NCBI GenBank assembly: GCA_014695175.1
Contig: JACJNV010000220.1
Location: 1-56,498 of the forward strand
From: Microcoleus sp. FACHB-DQ6
GTDB lineage: Bacteria > Cyanobacteriota > Cyanobacteriia > Cyanobacteriales > Microcoleaceae
Direction: 5' to 3'
Length of the DNA stretch: 56,498 nucleotides
The notes below the pieces were generated by a model that was not told where the DNA came from, did no database searches, and was given only the letters and a program-made list of their open reading frames with translations. Position 1 is the first letter of the stretch. Each line of letters begins with the position of its first letter. Shown in pieces: positions 18,602 through 28,934 of this stretch. The position numbers were made by a program, and so were the translations under genes.

Positions 18602-19651
18602 TTATCTTAACCTTTCCAAAACCCCAGATTGTTTTAACTCCTCCAAGCTAGCGCAGCCCGTACAGAACATCACGGTGGCGATTTCTGCAATTAAAGCCTC
18701 AGCTAGAAGGGCTGCGGCTGATTCCGATTCCGCTGCCGCTTGTAGAAACGGCCGCGCCAGTCCTGCAATATCCGCGCCAAGAGCGAGAGCCTTCGCTGCA
18801 TCCAATCCATTCTGCAAGCCTCCAGAGGCAATCAGAGGAACATCCGGGGCTGCGGCGCGGGTGCTGACAATGCACTCGGCTGTTGGTATTCCCCAGTCGG
18901 CAAAGGTTGCGCCCAACCTGCGCTGCTTGCCATCTTTAGCTCGCTCTCCTTCTATTTTCGCCCAAGAAGTGCCTCCGGCCCCGGCAATGTCGATCGCACC
19001 TACCCCAGCGGCGAGCAATTTCTTTGCCATCTTTCCTGAAATACCGTTGCCGACTTCTTTAGCAATAACTGGTACTGGTAATTTCTCGCACAATTTGGCA
19101 ATTTTATCGAGCAGTCCTTTAAAGTTAGTATCGCCTTCGGTTTGAACGCACTCTTGCAGCGGATTGAGGTGTAAAATTAGGGCATCTGCTTCTAAAATAT
19201 CAACAATTTTTTGGCACTCTTCCAAACCGTAATTGTAGTTTAATTGAACTGCTCCGATATTGGCGAACAGTAGAATATCGGGAGCGCGGCGACGGACGGC
19301 AAATGTAGGAGCGAGTTGAGGATTTTCTACAACGATTCGCTGGGAACCTACTCCCATTGCTAGTTTGTATTCTTGAGCGACATCGGCGAGGCGATAATTG
19401 ATTGTCTGGGCTAATTGTGTGCCGCCGGTCATCGAGGAAATTAGCAGGGGAACGGCTAGTTTTTTGCCGAGAAATGTGGAGGTTAAATCGATTTCAGTGC
19501 GATCGAGTTCTGGCAAACAGCAGTGATCGAAACGGTAGCGTTCGAGGCCGCTGGTAGTTTCGCGAAATTGTACGTCTTCTTCGAGGCAAATCCGCAGGTG
19601 GTCTGCTTTGCGGGTTTCGGTTTGCGAGGGGGAGGTTAGCGGCGAGTTCAC
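18602..19651 (-). CDS. fni: Isopentenyl-diphosphate delta-isomerase, type 2 (FMN)
   Basis: The 349-residue protein matches the FMN- and NADPH-dependent type 2 IPP isomerase, which interconverts IPP and DMAPP for carotenoid, chlorophyll-tail and quinone synthesis. Motifs seen are [16 protein letters not shown] at the N-terminus, SSMTGGT (about 73-79), HLNPLQE (about 160-166), KEVGNGIS (phosphate/FMN) and [21 protein letters not shown]. The type 2 enzyme is usual in cyanobacteria. It is one gene, minus strand, between sppA and the SDR gene. Confidence 0.95.
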   Translation of the reverse strand: MNSPLTSPSQTETRKADHLRICLEEDVQFRETTSGLERYRFDHCCLPELDRTEIDLTSTFLGKKLAVPLLISSMTGGTQLAQTINYRLADVAQEYKLAMGVGSQRIVVENPQLAPTFAVRRRAPDILLFANIGAVQLNYNYGLEECQKIVDILEADALILHLNPLQECVQTEGDTNFKGLLDKIAKLCEKLPVPVIAKEVGNGISGKMAKKLLAAGVGAIDIAGAGGTSWAKIEGERAKDGKQRRLGATFADWGIPTAECIVSTRAAAPDVPLIASGGLQNGLDAAKALALGADIAGLARPFLQAAAESESAAALLAEALIAEIATVMFCTGCASLEELKQSGVLERLR

Positions 19652-19796
19652 TGTGGCTATTTGGGGAAAGAGTTGTGATTTGGGAATATAGCAATTTTAT
19701 TTCATTTTTGATTTTTTTTTATGAACCGCAGAGAGCGCAGAGGGCGCAGAGGAGAAGAAAAGAGAGATGTTCGCCAATCCTGTAAGGGTTGCTGTA

Positions 19797-20480
19797 TTAT
19801 CCAGGAACAGTCAGCGGCCTTCCGTTATCTGAAGGTTTTAATTTTAGTAAAAAAGGAACTGCTTTTTGCACCCATGCTTTGACGGACGGGTAATTTGCCG
19901 CATCTTCTCCGAAACAAATGTCCAGCATATCTGTGTGAATTATCCCCGGATTCAAAGGAACTGCTGCCATACCTGCGGGCAATTCTTGAGCGAGCGATTG
20001 CGTAAGTCCTTCTATTGCCCACTTGGAAGCGCAATAGGGAGCGACTTCCGGCGAAGTTGACCTTCCCCAACCAGAACTAAAGTTGACAATTATGCCGCTT
20101 TTTCGAGCAATCATTGCCGGGACAAAGTGGCGAATTACATTAGCAGTACCTTTAATATTAACATCAATTACCTGCGAAAATTCTTCGTTACTAACCTTCC
20201 AAAGAGGCGCGAGATGATTAGCTATACCTGCATTGTTAATTAGCAAATCAGGTGGCTCGTTTTTTGCCAGAATTTCTGTGGCCCAAGCTTTTACGCGATC
20301 GTCGTTGGTGACATCCAAACAAGTAAAATGGTGGGGCGTACTATATTTTTGGTTGAGTTTTTCCACCGCTTCGGAGGAACGGGCGCATCCCAAAACTGTA
20401 TGTCCCAATTCAATAAACTTTTCGGTCATGGCAAGACCGAGACCGCGACTGACTCCGGTAATTACAATTAATTTTGTCAT
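19797..20480 (-). CDS. Short-chain dehydrogenase/reductase (SDR)
   Basis: The 227-residue classical SDR has the cofactor motif TGVSRGLG near the N-terminus, NNAG (active-fold Asn), Ser in NFSSGWG and the catalytic YxxxK as YCASK. It is a cytosolic NAD(P)-dependent oxidoreductase of unknown substrate. The open frame reaches 20681, but that would overlap the divergent frmA. The ATG at 20480 starts directly at the first beta strand (MTKLIVITG), and an ATG at 20501 is the alternative. Neither has a clear SD. It shares an intergenic promoter region of about 80 nt with frmA. Confidence 0.82.
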   Translation of the reverse strand: MTKLIVITGVSRGLGLAMTEKFIELGHTVLGCARSSEAVEKLNQKYSTPHHFTCLDVTNDDRVKAWATEILAKNEPPDLLINNAGIANHLAPLWKVSNEEFSQVIDVNIKGTANVIRHFVPAMIARKSGIIVNFSSGWGRSTSPEVAPYCASKWAIEGLTQSLAQELPAGMAAVPLNPGIIHTDMLDICFGEDAANYPSVKAWVQKAVPFLLKLKPSDNGRPLTVPG

Positions 20481-20546
20481 AGATTTGTTGAATTTTGACA
20501 TTAAGTAATACAATACATATTGACTGGTCAATTGACAAATCGATAG

Positions 20547-21668
<1,122 letters not shown>

Positions 21669-21674
21669 GTTTTT

Positions 21675-21712
21675 GAAGGAAGAAGGAAGAGGGAAGAGGG
21701 AAGAAGGAAGAC
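21675..21712. repeat. GAAGGAA heptamer array
   Basis: About five copies of a GAAGGAA/GAGGGAA heptamer lie in the frmA-fghA gap. The same unit recurs at 46085-46130. It is purine-only on the plus strand. Confidence 0.6.
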
Positions 21713-21866
21713 AGGACTTACGGAAAAAGTAGTTTTACGCACTATCTATAGCCGTAAGGTACACGGCTGCACCCTACATAACTTCTCTTTTCTCTCTGCC
21801 TCTGCGTCCTCTGCGCCCTCTGCGGTTAATAAAAAAAATCTCATTCACAAATGAAATAGAATTAAT

Positions 21867-22721
21867 ATGATATCAGAATCGCTAAAACTGCACAAAGAAC
21901 AGAAATGTTTCGGTGGCAAACTCGGCTTTTACAGCCATCAATCCTCTGCTTGCAACAGCGAGATGAAATTCGCTGTTTACCAGCCCCCGCAAGCTTTATC
22001 TCAACCCGTACCCGTCCTGTATTTTCTATCAGGTTTAACCTGCACGGAAGAAAACTTTATGGCCAAAGCGGGGGCGCAACAATTTGCGGCAAAATACGGG
22101 TTAATGCTGGTTGCGCCCGACACTAGCCCGCGCAATACTGGCATCCCCGGCGAAGATGACGATTGGGATTTAGGAAGTGGGGCGGGTTTTTATGTTGATG
22201 CGACAGCCGCACCTTGGAATGCTCACTATCGAATGTACAGTTATGTGGTTGATGAATTGCCGAATTTAATTGCCGAAAATTTTCCAGCAATACCGGAAAA
22301 ACAGGGAATTTTCGGTCATTCGATGGGGGGACACGGGGCTTTAATTTGTGCTTTGAAAAATGGATCTCGCTATCTTTCAGTTTCCGCATTGGCGCCTATT
22401 TCCGCGCCAATGCGCTGCCCTTGGGGACACAAAGCTTTTGCAAACTACCTCGGCAGCGACCAAGAGATTTGGAGGGGTTGGGATGCTAGCGAATTGGTAG
22501 TTGCAGCGCAATACAACCGTCCAATTCTGATTGACTGCGGCACGGCAGATTCGTTTCTTGCTGACGGGCAGTTGTTGCCGGAAGTGTTGGCGGAGGCTTG
22601 TGCAAAAGCGGGACAGCCGCTAACTTTAAGGATGCAGGAAGGTTACGATCACAGCTATTATTTTATAGCTAGTTTTATGGAGGATCACATTCGCCATCAT
22701 GCGGCTGTTTTGTGCGGGTAG
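21867..22721 (+). CDS. fghA: S-formylglutathione hydrolase
   Basis: The 284-residue alpha/beta-hydrolase of the esterase D type hydrolyses S-formylglutathione to glutathione and formate. The nucleophile elbow is GHSMGGHGAL (Ser at about 151), with the acid Asp in IDCGTADSF-LADGQ and His in GYDHSYYFIASF. LSGLTCTEENFMAKAGAQ is a family signature. It is the second step after frmA, in the same direction, and is followed by a short GCAGGCA hairpin at 22734-22752. Confidence 0.95.
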   Translation: MISESLKLHKEQKCFGGKLGFYSHQSSACNSEMKFAVYQPPQALSQPVPVLYFLSGLTCTEENFMAKAGAQQFAAKYGLMLVAPDTSPRNTGIPGEDDDWDLGSGAGFYVDATAAPWNAHYRMYSYVVDELPNLIAENFPAIPEKQGIFGHSMGGHGALICALKNGSRYLSVSALAPISAPMRCPWGHKAFANYLGSDQEIWRGWDASELVVAAQYNRPILIDCGTADSFLADGQLLPEVLAEACAKAGQPLTLRMQEGYDHSYYFIASFMEDHIRHHAAVLCG

Positions 22722-22733
22722 TTCCTAGCAGGA

Positions 22734-22752
22734 AGCAGGCAAGATGCCTGCT
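22734..22752 (+). terminator. Short hairpin after fghA
   Basis: A perfect 8-bp stem AGCAGGCA-AGA-TGCCTGCT lies 12 nt after the fghA stop. It has no T tract, so it may be a dispersed palindrome rather than a true terminator. The GCCTGTTCC/GGAACAGGC motif of the inverted repeat at 29953 is similar. Confidence 0.4.
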
Positions 22753-22784
22753 CCACAACAACTGGTTCTTAGACTGTGCCGGGG

Positions 22785-22880
22785 CACCGATATCCAGAGG
22801 CTCTGTCTCGAATGGCTGCCAAGAAATGTGGAGGCTCTGCCTCCCGATCTGCTTTACCAGGCAGAGCCTGGTAACGAGTG
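22785..22880. repeat. Dispersed GAGGCTCTGCCTC palindromic repeat
   Basis: Blocks such as ATCCAGAGGCTCTGTCTCG, GGAGGCTCTGCCTCCC and ACCAGGCAGAGCCTGGTAACG lie in the fghA-ilvE gap. Very similar pieces (ACCAGGATCTTCCTGGTAACG, ATCCAGAGGCTCTGCCTCG) are at 38390-38440 after the Band-7 gene, and a fragment (CTCTGCCTCC) is near 5985. It is a dispersed, hairpin-forming non-coding repeat family. Confidence 0.55.
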
Positions 22881-22911
22881 AACTCGCTTCTACGAGCAGA
22901 GGTATTTTCGG

Positions 22912-23826
22912 TTAATTAAGATTAATCGGAAATACCCAGTCTTTATAATGGCTGTCGCGATTTTCTATAATCCCCGTCAGTTTGTCCAATATCTTTTCGG
23001 TGATGGGTCGGTTTTTGGGCAAGTGATAGTTTTCTACTCGCTTAATTGGCGTAATCTTGGCTGCGGTTCCGCAGAGGAAAATCTCGTCTGCAATCAACAG
23101 TTCCGATCTATCAACGGGTCTTTCTATGACTTCAATTCCTAAGTCTCTGGCGATTGTGATTACGCTGTCTCTGGTAATTCCTTCGAGAATATCTTGCTCG
23201 AAACCGGGAGTAACTAATTTACCGTTTCTGGCGACAAATATGTTCATTCCTGAAGCTTCGCTGACTTTTCCCTGAGTGTTCATCATAATTGCTTCGTCGA
23301 AGCCGGATTCTACGGCTTCGGTTTTGGCTAAAGCTGAGGTGATGTAGGCGCCGCTAATTTTACCTCTTAAGGGCAAACTGCGGTCTTCTTGGCGGTACCA
23401 AGAGCTAATTCTACAGTTGACTCCTTCTTTGGGCAAATAGTCTGATAGTTCTAATCCGTAGACAAAAAAGTCTGTTTCTACGTTGTGCAGCCTGGGGGCA
23501 ATTCCTAAACTGGATGTGTAGATAAAAGGGCGGATATAAAATGATTTTGTTGGTTGGTTTTTCTGGACAAAATCAATGATTATTTGTTGGATTTTGCTGG
23601 CTGGTAAATCGCAGTGGAGGAAGCTGGCACTTTGACTTAATCTTTGACAGTGGCGGTCTAATCTAAATAGCAAGATTCGATCGGCATTTTGGGGGTCGGG
23701 AATTCCCCGCAACCCGCCTAAAACTCCGGTTCCGTAGTGCAGTGCGTGGGTTGCTATGGAAATTTTGGCGTCGGTAAAGGGGAGAAATTGGTTTTGAAAG
23801 TAGGCAATTGGTAGAAAACTATCCAT
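22912..23826 (-). CDS. ilvE: Branched-chain amino acid aminotransferase
   Basis: The 304-residue class IV PLP aminotransferase catalyses the last step of valine, leucine and isoleucine synthesis. Visible are HALHYGTGVLGGLRG (29-41), the PLP lysine at about Lys156 in LPLRGKISGAYITSALAK, and GFDEAIMMNTQGKVSEASGMNIF. The last of these holds the Glu that binds the PLP ring nitrogen. D-amino-acid transaminase and ADC lyase are relatives, but the GVLGGLRG and ISGAY segments fit IlvE best. Monocistronic. Confidence 0.9.
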   Translation of the reverse strand: MDSFLPIAYFQNQFLPFTDAKISIATHALHYGTGVLGGLRGIPDPQNADRILLFRLDRHCQRLSQSASFLHCDLPASKIQQIIIDFVQKNQPTKSFYIRPFIYTSSLGIAPRLHNVETDFFVYGLELSDYLPKEGVNCRISSWYRQEDRSLPLRGKISGAYITSALAKTEAVESGFDEAIMMNTQGKVSEASGMNIFVARNGKLVTPGFEQDILEGITRDSVITIARDLGIEVIERPVDRSELLIADEIFLCGTAAKITPIKRVENYHLPKNRPITEKILDKLTGIIENRDSHYKDWVFPINLN

Positions 23827-24098
23827 GATTCAAGCTGGCGATGAGTTTGGCAGTCCGCGAGGAAAGCTGAATTTGGTTATATTACCATAAGTTATACCAT
23901 TTGAGATTTGAGATTGAGAATGATTGATTTCATAAGGGTGTGAAGCTTGCCTACAGTTGGATTGTTTTTTAAGACTGGTATTATTCTTTTGTTGTGATAT
24001 CGATTTATAAAATCATATCAAGAGCGGTCAGTTTGGTTGATAATTGTTTTGAGAAAAAGTGCGATCGACTACAAACAAAAATCAACTAAGGGGCAACA

Positions 24099-24467
24099 AT
24101 GGCACGCAAATGTTTCATCATTGAAATGGGGATGGGTATAGACCAGCACGGGCAGGAACCGACTGTAGCCTGTGCAAGGGCTGTACGAAATGCGATCGCC
24201 CACAATGCTCTCCTAGGCGTCTGGGAAGTGGCAGGTTTGACAGACCCCAATCAGATGATTGTTGAGGTTAAGGTGGCTGTTCCTTACCCGGAACAAGTGC
24301 GGGAACAGGAGGTGTTGGCGGTGCTCCCTTTTGGCAGCAAAACTCTGATTGTGGAGCAAGGAGGCATGATTGTGCCCGGAAGGGCGATCGCCTCTCTGAA
24401 TGATAAAAATGATGAAATGCTAATCGCTGTGGCGGCTGTGACTGTTTTTGTGGACACTGAGGACTAA
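24099..24467 (+). CDS. Lin0512 family protein
   Basis: The 122-residue protein begins ARKCFIIEMGMGIDQHGQ and contains TVACARAVRNAIAHNALLGV and LPFGSKTLIVEQGGMIVPGRA, the conserved blocks of the small Lin0512 family. This family has no known function. It appears complete and soluble, with no signal or membrane segment. An AAGGGGCAAC stretch precedes the ATG. A 13-bp perfect hairpin follows 23 nt after the stop. Confidence 0.85.
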   Translation: MARKCFIIEMGMGIDQHGQEPTVACARAVRNAIAHNALLGVWEVAGLTDPNQMIVEVKVAVPYPEQVREQEVLAVLPFGSKTLIVEQGGMIVPGRAIASLNDKNDEMLIAVAAVTVFVDTED

Positions 24468-24490
24468 TTAATTTTGTATTGTTTGAATAA

Positions 24491-24530
24491 ATCGCCCGAT
24501 CGCACTTGCTTGTTTCCGCGATCGGGCGAT
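24491..24530 (+). terminator. HIP1-containing hairpin after the Lin0512 gene
   Basis: A perfect 13-bp stem (ATCGCCCGATCGC / GCGATCGGGCGAT, loop of 14 nt) starts 23 nt after the stop codon. It contains HIP1-like cores in both arms. No T tract follows, so termination efficiency is uncertain. Confidence 0.55.
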
Positions 24531-24707
24531 CATACACCTGTGTGTTAAAAAATGATTAATTTAGGCTAAATTGTAGGGTGCGTCAGAGATATGGCATGAA
24601 ATATCATAGAAAATCTGAGCCTCTGAGGCACGCTATAACTTAGTCTGTTCAACGGTAAGGTTTATTTGCGCCTACCTAGTTAATTTTGAAGTTTTAATGG
24701 ATAATTT

Positions 24708-24818
24708 TTAATTTCTCAGGCGGCCGGGTATGTAAGCAATCCAGCAAAACCCTACGATTAATAACAGCCACGTCGCTGTAATATTGCTACCCAACAAGCT
24801 GCGGAGAAAATCTTCCAT
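24708..24818 (-). CDS. Candidate 36-residue single-span membrane protein
   Basis: On the reverse strand an ATG at 24818 opens a 36-codon frame: MEDFLRSLLG, then a clear hydrophobic helix (ATWLLLIVGFCWIAYI, residues 15-30), then a basic end PGRLRN and TAA. Topology and size resemble the small single-span subunits or regulators of cyanobacterial membrane complexes, but I recognise no family. A weak GAG lies just upstream. It lies in a 460-base gap otherwise without genes. The helix and positive C-terminus make it more likely than chance, but it is unproven. Confidence 0.45.
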   Translation of the reverse strand: MEDFLRSLLGSNITATWLLLIVGFCWIAYIPGRLRN

Positions 24819-24928
24819 TGTTCTCAAAAATTATAGGGTTTAAAAGAATCTATTGCTGTTCCCTCTCGGATCGGCAAAGGTAGAGTGCGATTGGCTTTTA
24901 GGCGATCGCACTCTACCTCCTCTACCTC

Positions 24929-25726
24929 CTATTTGGGCTGGCTGGTATCTGCCAACATTTGGTTAACCATTTGCAAGTGCGCCTGAAGGTTCGGCAACTT
25001 CTGGGTGGCCCAAGCCTTCAACTCGGGATCTTGTCCCTGTTGAGATTGAGCCTGAAACACAGCAATAGCCTGATTGTGGCTCTCGATCATAGCCTGCTTG
25101 TAAGCAGTGTCAAAACTTGTACCGGAGAGTCCCGAAAGTCGCTTCATCAAAGCTGTGTTCTGGCTGCTCATTTCGGTTGGCAGTTTTACGCCTTTTTGCA
25201 TGGCTACCTGCATCAGTTCTTCATTAGCCTGGGTGTGTTCCTCAACCATTTCTTGCCCGTATTGTTTCACACCAGCACTAGAACCGCGCTGCACTGCCAA
25301 TCTGCCGAGTTCCACTTCGAGCATACCAAGTTGACCTGCTTGCATGACAAAGTTTCTGTCTTGGCTGCTGAGAGAATTAGGCGAAGTTTCGCCACCTGTT
25401 GGAGTGTTGGGAGAACGGCCGGGAGTGTTGTTGATGGGGCTATTTGGAGAACGGCCGGGAGTGTTGTTGGTGGGGGTATTTGGAGTGTTGGGAGAACGGC
25501 CGGGAGTGTTGTTGTTGTTCGGATCGCTAGCAGGAGAACGAGGAGAAGTACGATCCTGGGAAGCGTTATCAGCAAGATCAAAAACCCGATCGCCCGACTG
25601 GTTGAAGCCGTTAGTGTGGCGGTTTAATTCTGCGAATCCCGGCACAGCTACCAAGGAACTAACGCCGGCAATTCCGGCAACTGTTACCAATTTTTTGAAC
25701 AAACTTTTGCGATTGAGTGAAGTCAT
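24929..25726 (-). CDS. Secreted DUF4142 protein with Asn/Pro/Thr-rich repeats
   Basis: The 265-residue protein has a signal peptide (about 1-32, ending SLVAVPGFA|E). A low-complexity stretch (about 62-118) is built of TPGRSPNTP / NNTPGRSPN repeats. A C-terminal DUF4142 domain (about 120-260: DRNFVMQAGQLGMLEVELG, YGQEMVEEHTQANEELM, HLQMVNQML) is a four-helix, ferritin-like fold found in many secreted proteins of unknown role. The repeat part may be a flexible wall- or membrane-spanning linker. The next gene upstream is another secreted low-complexity protein on the same strand, with 71 nt between it and this start. Confidence 0.8.
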   Translation of the reverse strand: MTSLNRKSLFKKLVTVAGIAGVSSLVAVPGFAELNRHTNGFNQSGDRVFDLADNASQDRTSPRSPASDPNNNNTPGRSPNTPNTPTNNTPGRSPNSPINNTPGRSPNTPTGGETSPNSLSSQDRNFVMQAGQLGMLEVELGRLAVQRGSSAGVKQYGQEMVEEHTQANEELMQVAMQKGVKLPTEMSSQNTALMKRLSGLSGTSFDTAYKQAMIESHNQAIAVFQAQSQQGQDPELKAWATQKLPNLQAHLQMVNQMLADTSQPK

Positions 25727-25797
25727 GAATTTCTAAGCCTCTAAGTTGTTTTCAAAAGTACGTCAAGCGAAGCTATCCCGTAGGGAATCGCCCGAAA

Positions 25798-26682
25798 CTA
25801 CCGATGGGAGGGTGTACTGCCTTTCCGAAACAAGTTGATCAAACCAAAAGCGCCCAAGGCACCCAGCCACCCCAAATTGTTGGGGCTATCGCGCCGAGCA
25901 CTCAAAACTCCAGAATTAGTATCAGCCGGCGTCGATGTGGTACCGGTTGTACCGGTTGTACCGGTTGTGCCACTGCCGGTTGTATCGGTTGTACCCGTTG
26001 TGCCGCTGCCGGTTGTACCCGTTGTGCCGGTTGTACCCGTTGTACCCGTGCCTGTCGTATCGGTTGTACCCGTTGTACCCGTGCCAGTGATACCGCTTGT
26101 ACCAGTGCCAGTCGTACCGCTTGTACCGCTTGTGCCAGTGCCAGTCGTACCGCTTGTACCGCTTGTACCAGTGTCACTCGTACCGCTTGTACCGCTTGTG
26201 CCAGTGCCAGTCGTACCGCTTGTACCAGTGTCACTCGTACCGCTTGTACCAGTGTCACTCGTACCGCTTGTACCGCTTGTACCAGTGTCACTCGTACCGC
26301 TTGTACCGCTTGTACCAGTGTCACTCGTACCGCTTGTACCGCTTGTGCCAGTGCCAGTCGTACCGCTTGTACCGCTTGTACCAGTGCCAGTCGTACCGCT
26401 TGTACCGCTTGTACCGCTTGTGCCGGTACCAGTCGTACCGCTTGTACCGGTGCCTGTGGTATCAGTCGTACCGCTTGTGCCAGTCGTACCGCCCGTGCCA
26501 GTCGTACCGCTTGTGCCAGTCGTACCGCTTGTGCCACTGCCGACGCTACCGCCTGCACCGCCGCCTGCACCGCCACCTGCACCGCCCGACTGGGCAGAAG
26601 CAGGCACTGCGAAGGAAACCGTTGCTAAACCTAAAGTACAAGCGCTTGCTAAAACAGCTTTCAACAATTTAGAAGATTTCAT
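25798..26682 (-). CDS. Secreted Gly/Ser/Thr-repeat protein with WGxxGxxG-type C-terminus
   Basis: The 294-residue product has a signal peptide ([20 protein letters not shown], cleavage after ASA around residue 30) and a Gly-rich start. More than 200 residues of Gly-Thr-Ser repeats follow ([17 protein letters not shown] and variants). A conserved tail [20 protein letters not shown] matches the WGxxGxxG-type short C-terminal anchor: one hydrophobic helix followed by basic residues. This is like sorting tails of exported proteins. The first in-frame codon at 26730 would add 16 residues before the signal peptide, so 26682 is preferred. It is probably a cell-surface protein of variable repeat number. 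Confidence 0.75.
   Translation of the reverse strand: MKSSKLLKAVLASACTLGLATVSFAVPASAQSGGAGGGAGGGAGGSVGSGTSGTTGTSGTTGTGGTTGTSGTTDTTGTGTSGTTGTGTSGTSGTSGTTGTGTSGTSGTTGTGTSGTSGTSDTGTSGTSGTSDTGTSGTSGTSDTGTSGTSDTGTSGTTGTGTSGTSGTSDTGTSGTSGTTGTGTSGTSGTTGTGTSGITGTGTTGTTDTTGTGTTGTTGTTGTTGSGTTGTTDTTGSGTTGTTGTTGTTSTPADTNSGVLSARRDSPNNLGWLGALGAFGLINLFRKGSTPSHR
25930..26540. repeat. Coding minisatellite in the Gly/Thr/Ser protein
   Basis: The coding repeats are 9-, 15- and 24-nt units of the types ACCGCTTGT, ACCAGTGCCAGTCGT and ACCAGTGTCACTCGT in tandem. Near-identical copies imply recent expansion by slippage or recombination. The length is always a multiple of three, which keeps the frame. The antisense frames are also open, but only as a by-product of the repeat. 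Confidence 0.8.
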
Positions 26683-26730
26683 GGTAATGCTTGCTTTTAC
26701 GTAGAGTCTTGCGATCGCTTGTGATGCCAA

Positions 26731-27835
26731 AACCGCAGGGTCAAATTGACAGCGTAACGTGTAAATTTTCTAACCTTCGCTGCGGAATAATGAAGGTAAG
26801 GGAGCAAATTTAGTCCCGTTCCCTCTATAATTTTTCCCTGATTAATTACACCGTCGCGTTAACAGTTTATAAGCTATTACGTATGCTTCAAGTTCGCCAT
26901 TCATCTTTAGGAATATTTGACAAAATGGCTTTTTATTTCAGGTGGTGGATGAAATTTGATTGAGCGGCCGACTACCTCAATCAAAATTTGTGTACGGGGG
27001 ATAGAAACCGGGCTGATATGAAAAATTTTGGTTGAGTAACGAGACATATACGAATCAACCGGGTTTCTGAGACAAGCGCGTGGCTCTTCCTATAAATTTT
27101 CCCCGGCAGCAGGTGCTTTGAGCCAGAAATTATTGATTTTATCACCGTCAATCTTGGGTTAGTCCTATGCCAGAGGAGTTAGTTTTAAATTTTATTGAGC
27201 GCTATTTTTCCTTAACTTGCTGCTGGCAATTTTGCCCCTCGTAGCATACCGCTCAAACTTTCTCAGGAAACTAAATTATCTCAAAACGCCCCATGGCTCG
27301 CTCTGAGTCGCCAGAACACCTCCACTCCCCCAACAGCAAGGCTTTTGACTGGGATTTGAGTTGCCTCAAACACGAAGGCCAACTGAGGGCTATCCGAGTC
27401 GTGCCCGCGCGACATGAAATTAACCAACGGCGGCGCAGTCGTCAGAATTGCTTGTGAGTGCGATCGGCTAAACTCTGATATAGTAAACCCAAAACTATGC
27501 CAGATAGCGCTTATTCTCTAACACATTTCACAAGCAGACATCAAGTATGCTGTATCGAATGATTGCCAGAATTGGCTATTTAATGTTCATCGCTTTTTCT
27601 AAATTCGCAAGTGAAAAAGCCGAAATCAGATTAATGACTGTTTCAGAAAAGAAATTACCCAAATCCGGGGCAACCAGCAACGGCAAGTCAATTCCCTTCG
27701 CGAATCAGAAAAAATTTAATATTACATCTGTCTTGGGAATGAGAAAAATGCGGTTTAAAACTTGCTTTTAGAGAGATGAAAGTAGTTGCTTCTTGTATAT
27801 AAGATGAAAATTATGTTTAATAATTAGAGGTCATT
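26731..27835. other. Long intergenic region without a supported gene
   Basis: About 1.1 kb with no convincing gene. It contains an AGAAACCGGG / CCCGGTTTCT pair (27004-27066; imperfect hairpin with a roughly 40-nt loop). Two weak open frames exist: 27293-27457 (54 codons, Arg-rich C-terminus, no SD) and 27547-27771 (74 codons, basic, no family). Neither has enough support. The promoters of chaB and, on the other strand, of the Gly/Thr/Ser protein lie at the ends. Confidence 0.4.
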
Positions 27836-28078
27836 ATGCCAGAACAACAATTTGACACCTTACCTTCGGAAGCACAAGAACTCCCCCAAGGGGCCAAACA
27901 AATTTTTCAGGCGGCTTTTAAGAGCGCTAGTGAAGATGGAATGAGCGCCGATGGTGCTACTAGCGTTGCTTGGAACAGCGTAAAATCTGAATACGTTCAA
28001 GGCGAAGGTGGCACGTGGCATCACAAGGGCGACGATACTAACCAAACCCGCAAATCTGTACAGTCTGGTGGCAATTAG
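27836..28078 (+). CDS. chaB: ChaB family protein
   Basis: The 80-residue protein has the ChaB pattern: LPxxAQELPQGAKQIFQAAF at the N-terminus and VAWNSVKSEYVQGEGGTW near the end. ChaB is a small soluble protein first named as a regulator of the ChaA cation antiporter; its real role is unclear. A GAGG lies 6 nt before the ATG. The tail after TWHHKG is hydrophilic. Monocistronic; no chaA in the window. Confidence 0.85.
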   Translation: MPEQQFDTLPSEAQELPQGAKQIFQAAFKSASEDGMSADGATSVAWNSVKSEYVQGEGGTWHHKGDDTNQTRKSVQSGGN

Positions 28079-28301
28079 TTATCAGCCATCAGTAATATCG
28101 TGTCCGCTAACATAACCCCTATCCGTTGTTTAGTGAGGGCTTCATTCCTCAAATTTTGAGGAGAACGAAGAATCCTCACTACCAACCCATTGCAGCGACG
28201 TTATTCTAGCGGGCATGAGCTCATCAGTCATTAGCACTGTACTCATTACTTGTGGTTAATGCTTTACGTTGATCCCTGTTGGAATCGGGGTGCTACAGAA
28301 G

Positions 28302-28934
28302 TTAATGCAGCCTGTTAATCGGTTGGCCCATATCCCATTGCAATTCGGCTAAAACGAGCAAGCTAAATACCATTACGGTTCCCGTAAATAGGAAAGACCA
28401 ACCGCCCGTGTAAGGCAAAATCAAAATCCCCAACAGGTGAAATAAACTTGGTGCTAAAAGTGCGCGCGATCGCACTGCAAATCCAGTCCCCAAATACCCT
28501 ATTCCGCTCATTCCCAACCACAGGGGACAGAGATTCGCCAACAGTTTTCCCCAACGGAGAAAAATTGCTAAATCGGTCAGCAGCAATCCTAATAACATTA
28601 GTATTACCCAACCGTAAAGCACCCAAGCCAGACGTTCTATTTTGACCCAAGAGTGTGTCATGCTTACCATTGCTGCTGTACCTACGAGGCTGAGCGCTGA
28701 CCACAAACCTGCTTGCAGCATCCAACTGACAGAAAAAAATTGTGCTGTGCCGAAGATGGGTATTAACAGCAAGCTCCAAAGCAAGCAAGTTCGATCGAGA
28801 CAAGTATAAAATTGTGAATAAAATCGATCTTTGCCAAGGGGAAACTGAACCTGCCAAAGCCCTTCTAAATCTTGAACCTCGATGTTAAGCTGTTTCCGGC
28901 GCAGAGGCGGAACTGAATAATTAAAAAAGGTCAT
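28302..28934 (-). CDS. Polytopic membrane protein, unknown
   Basis: The 210-residue protein has about 50 soluble residues (MTFFNYSVPPLRRKQLNIEV-type start) and then roughly six hydrophobic segments: LLWSLLLIPIFGTAQFF, LWSALSLVGTAAMV, LAWVLYGWVILMLLGLLL, LCPLWLGMSGIGYLGTGFA, LLAPSLFHLLGILILPY and SFLFTGTVMVFSLLVLAEL. No family is recognised; it looks like a conserved cyanobacterial inner-membrane protein. The frame opens with a TTG at 28943, but the ATG at 28934 is the likelier start. Monocistronic, facing chaB. Confidence 0.7.
   Translation of the reverse strand: MTFFNYSVPPLRRKQLNIEVQDLEGLWQVQFPLGKDRFYSQFYTCLDRTCLLWSLLLIPIFGTAQFFSVSWMLQAGLWSALSLVGTAAMVSMTHSWVKIERLAWVLYGWVILMLLGLLLTDLAIFLRWGKLLANLCPLWLGMSGIGYLGTGFAVRSRALLAPSLFHLLGILILPYTGGWSFLFTGTVMVFSLLVLAELQWDMGQPINRLH

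Noticed and set aside
25804-26704. Long open frames on the plus strand (Cys/Gly/Thr-rich and Val/Pro-rich) opposite the Gly/Thr/Ser protein
   Set aside because: They exist only because the coding minisatellite has no stop in any frame. They have no signal peptide, domain or normal composition; the minus-strand frame has a signal peptide and a recognisable tail.
27293-27457. 54-codon Arg-rich frame
   Set aside because: It has an ATG but no ribosome site or family, and lies in a long gap where such frames are expected by chance.
27547-27771. 74-codon frame before chaB
   Set aside because: It has no SD, no recognisable domain and an unusual composition. It was left in the description of the intergenic region.
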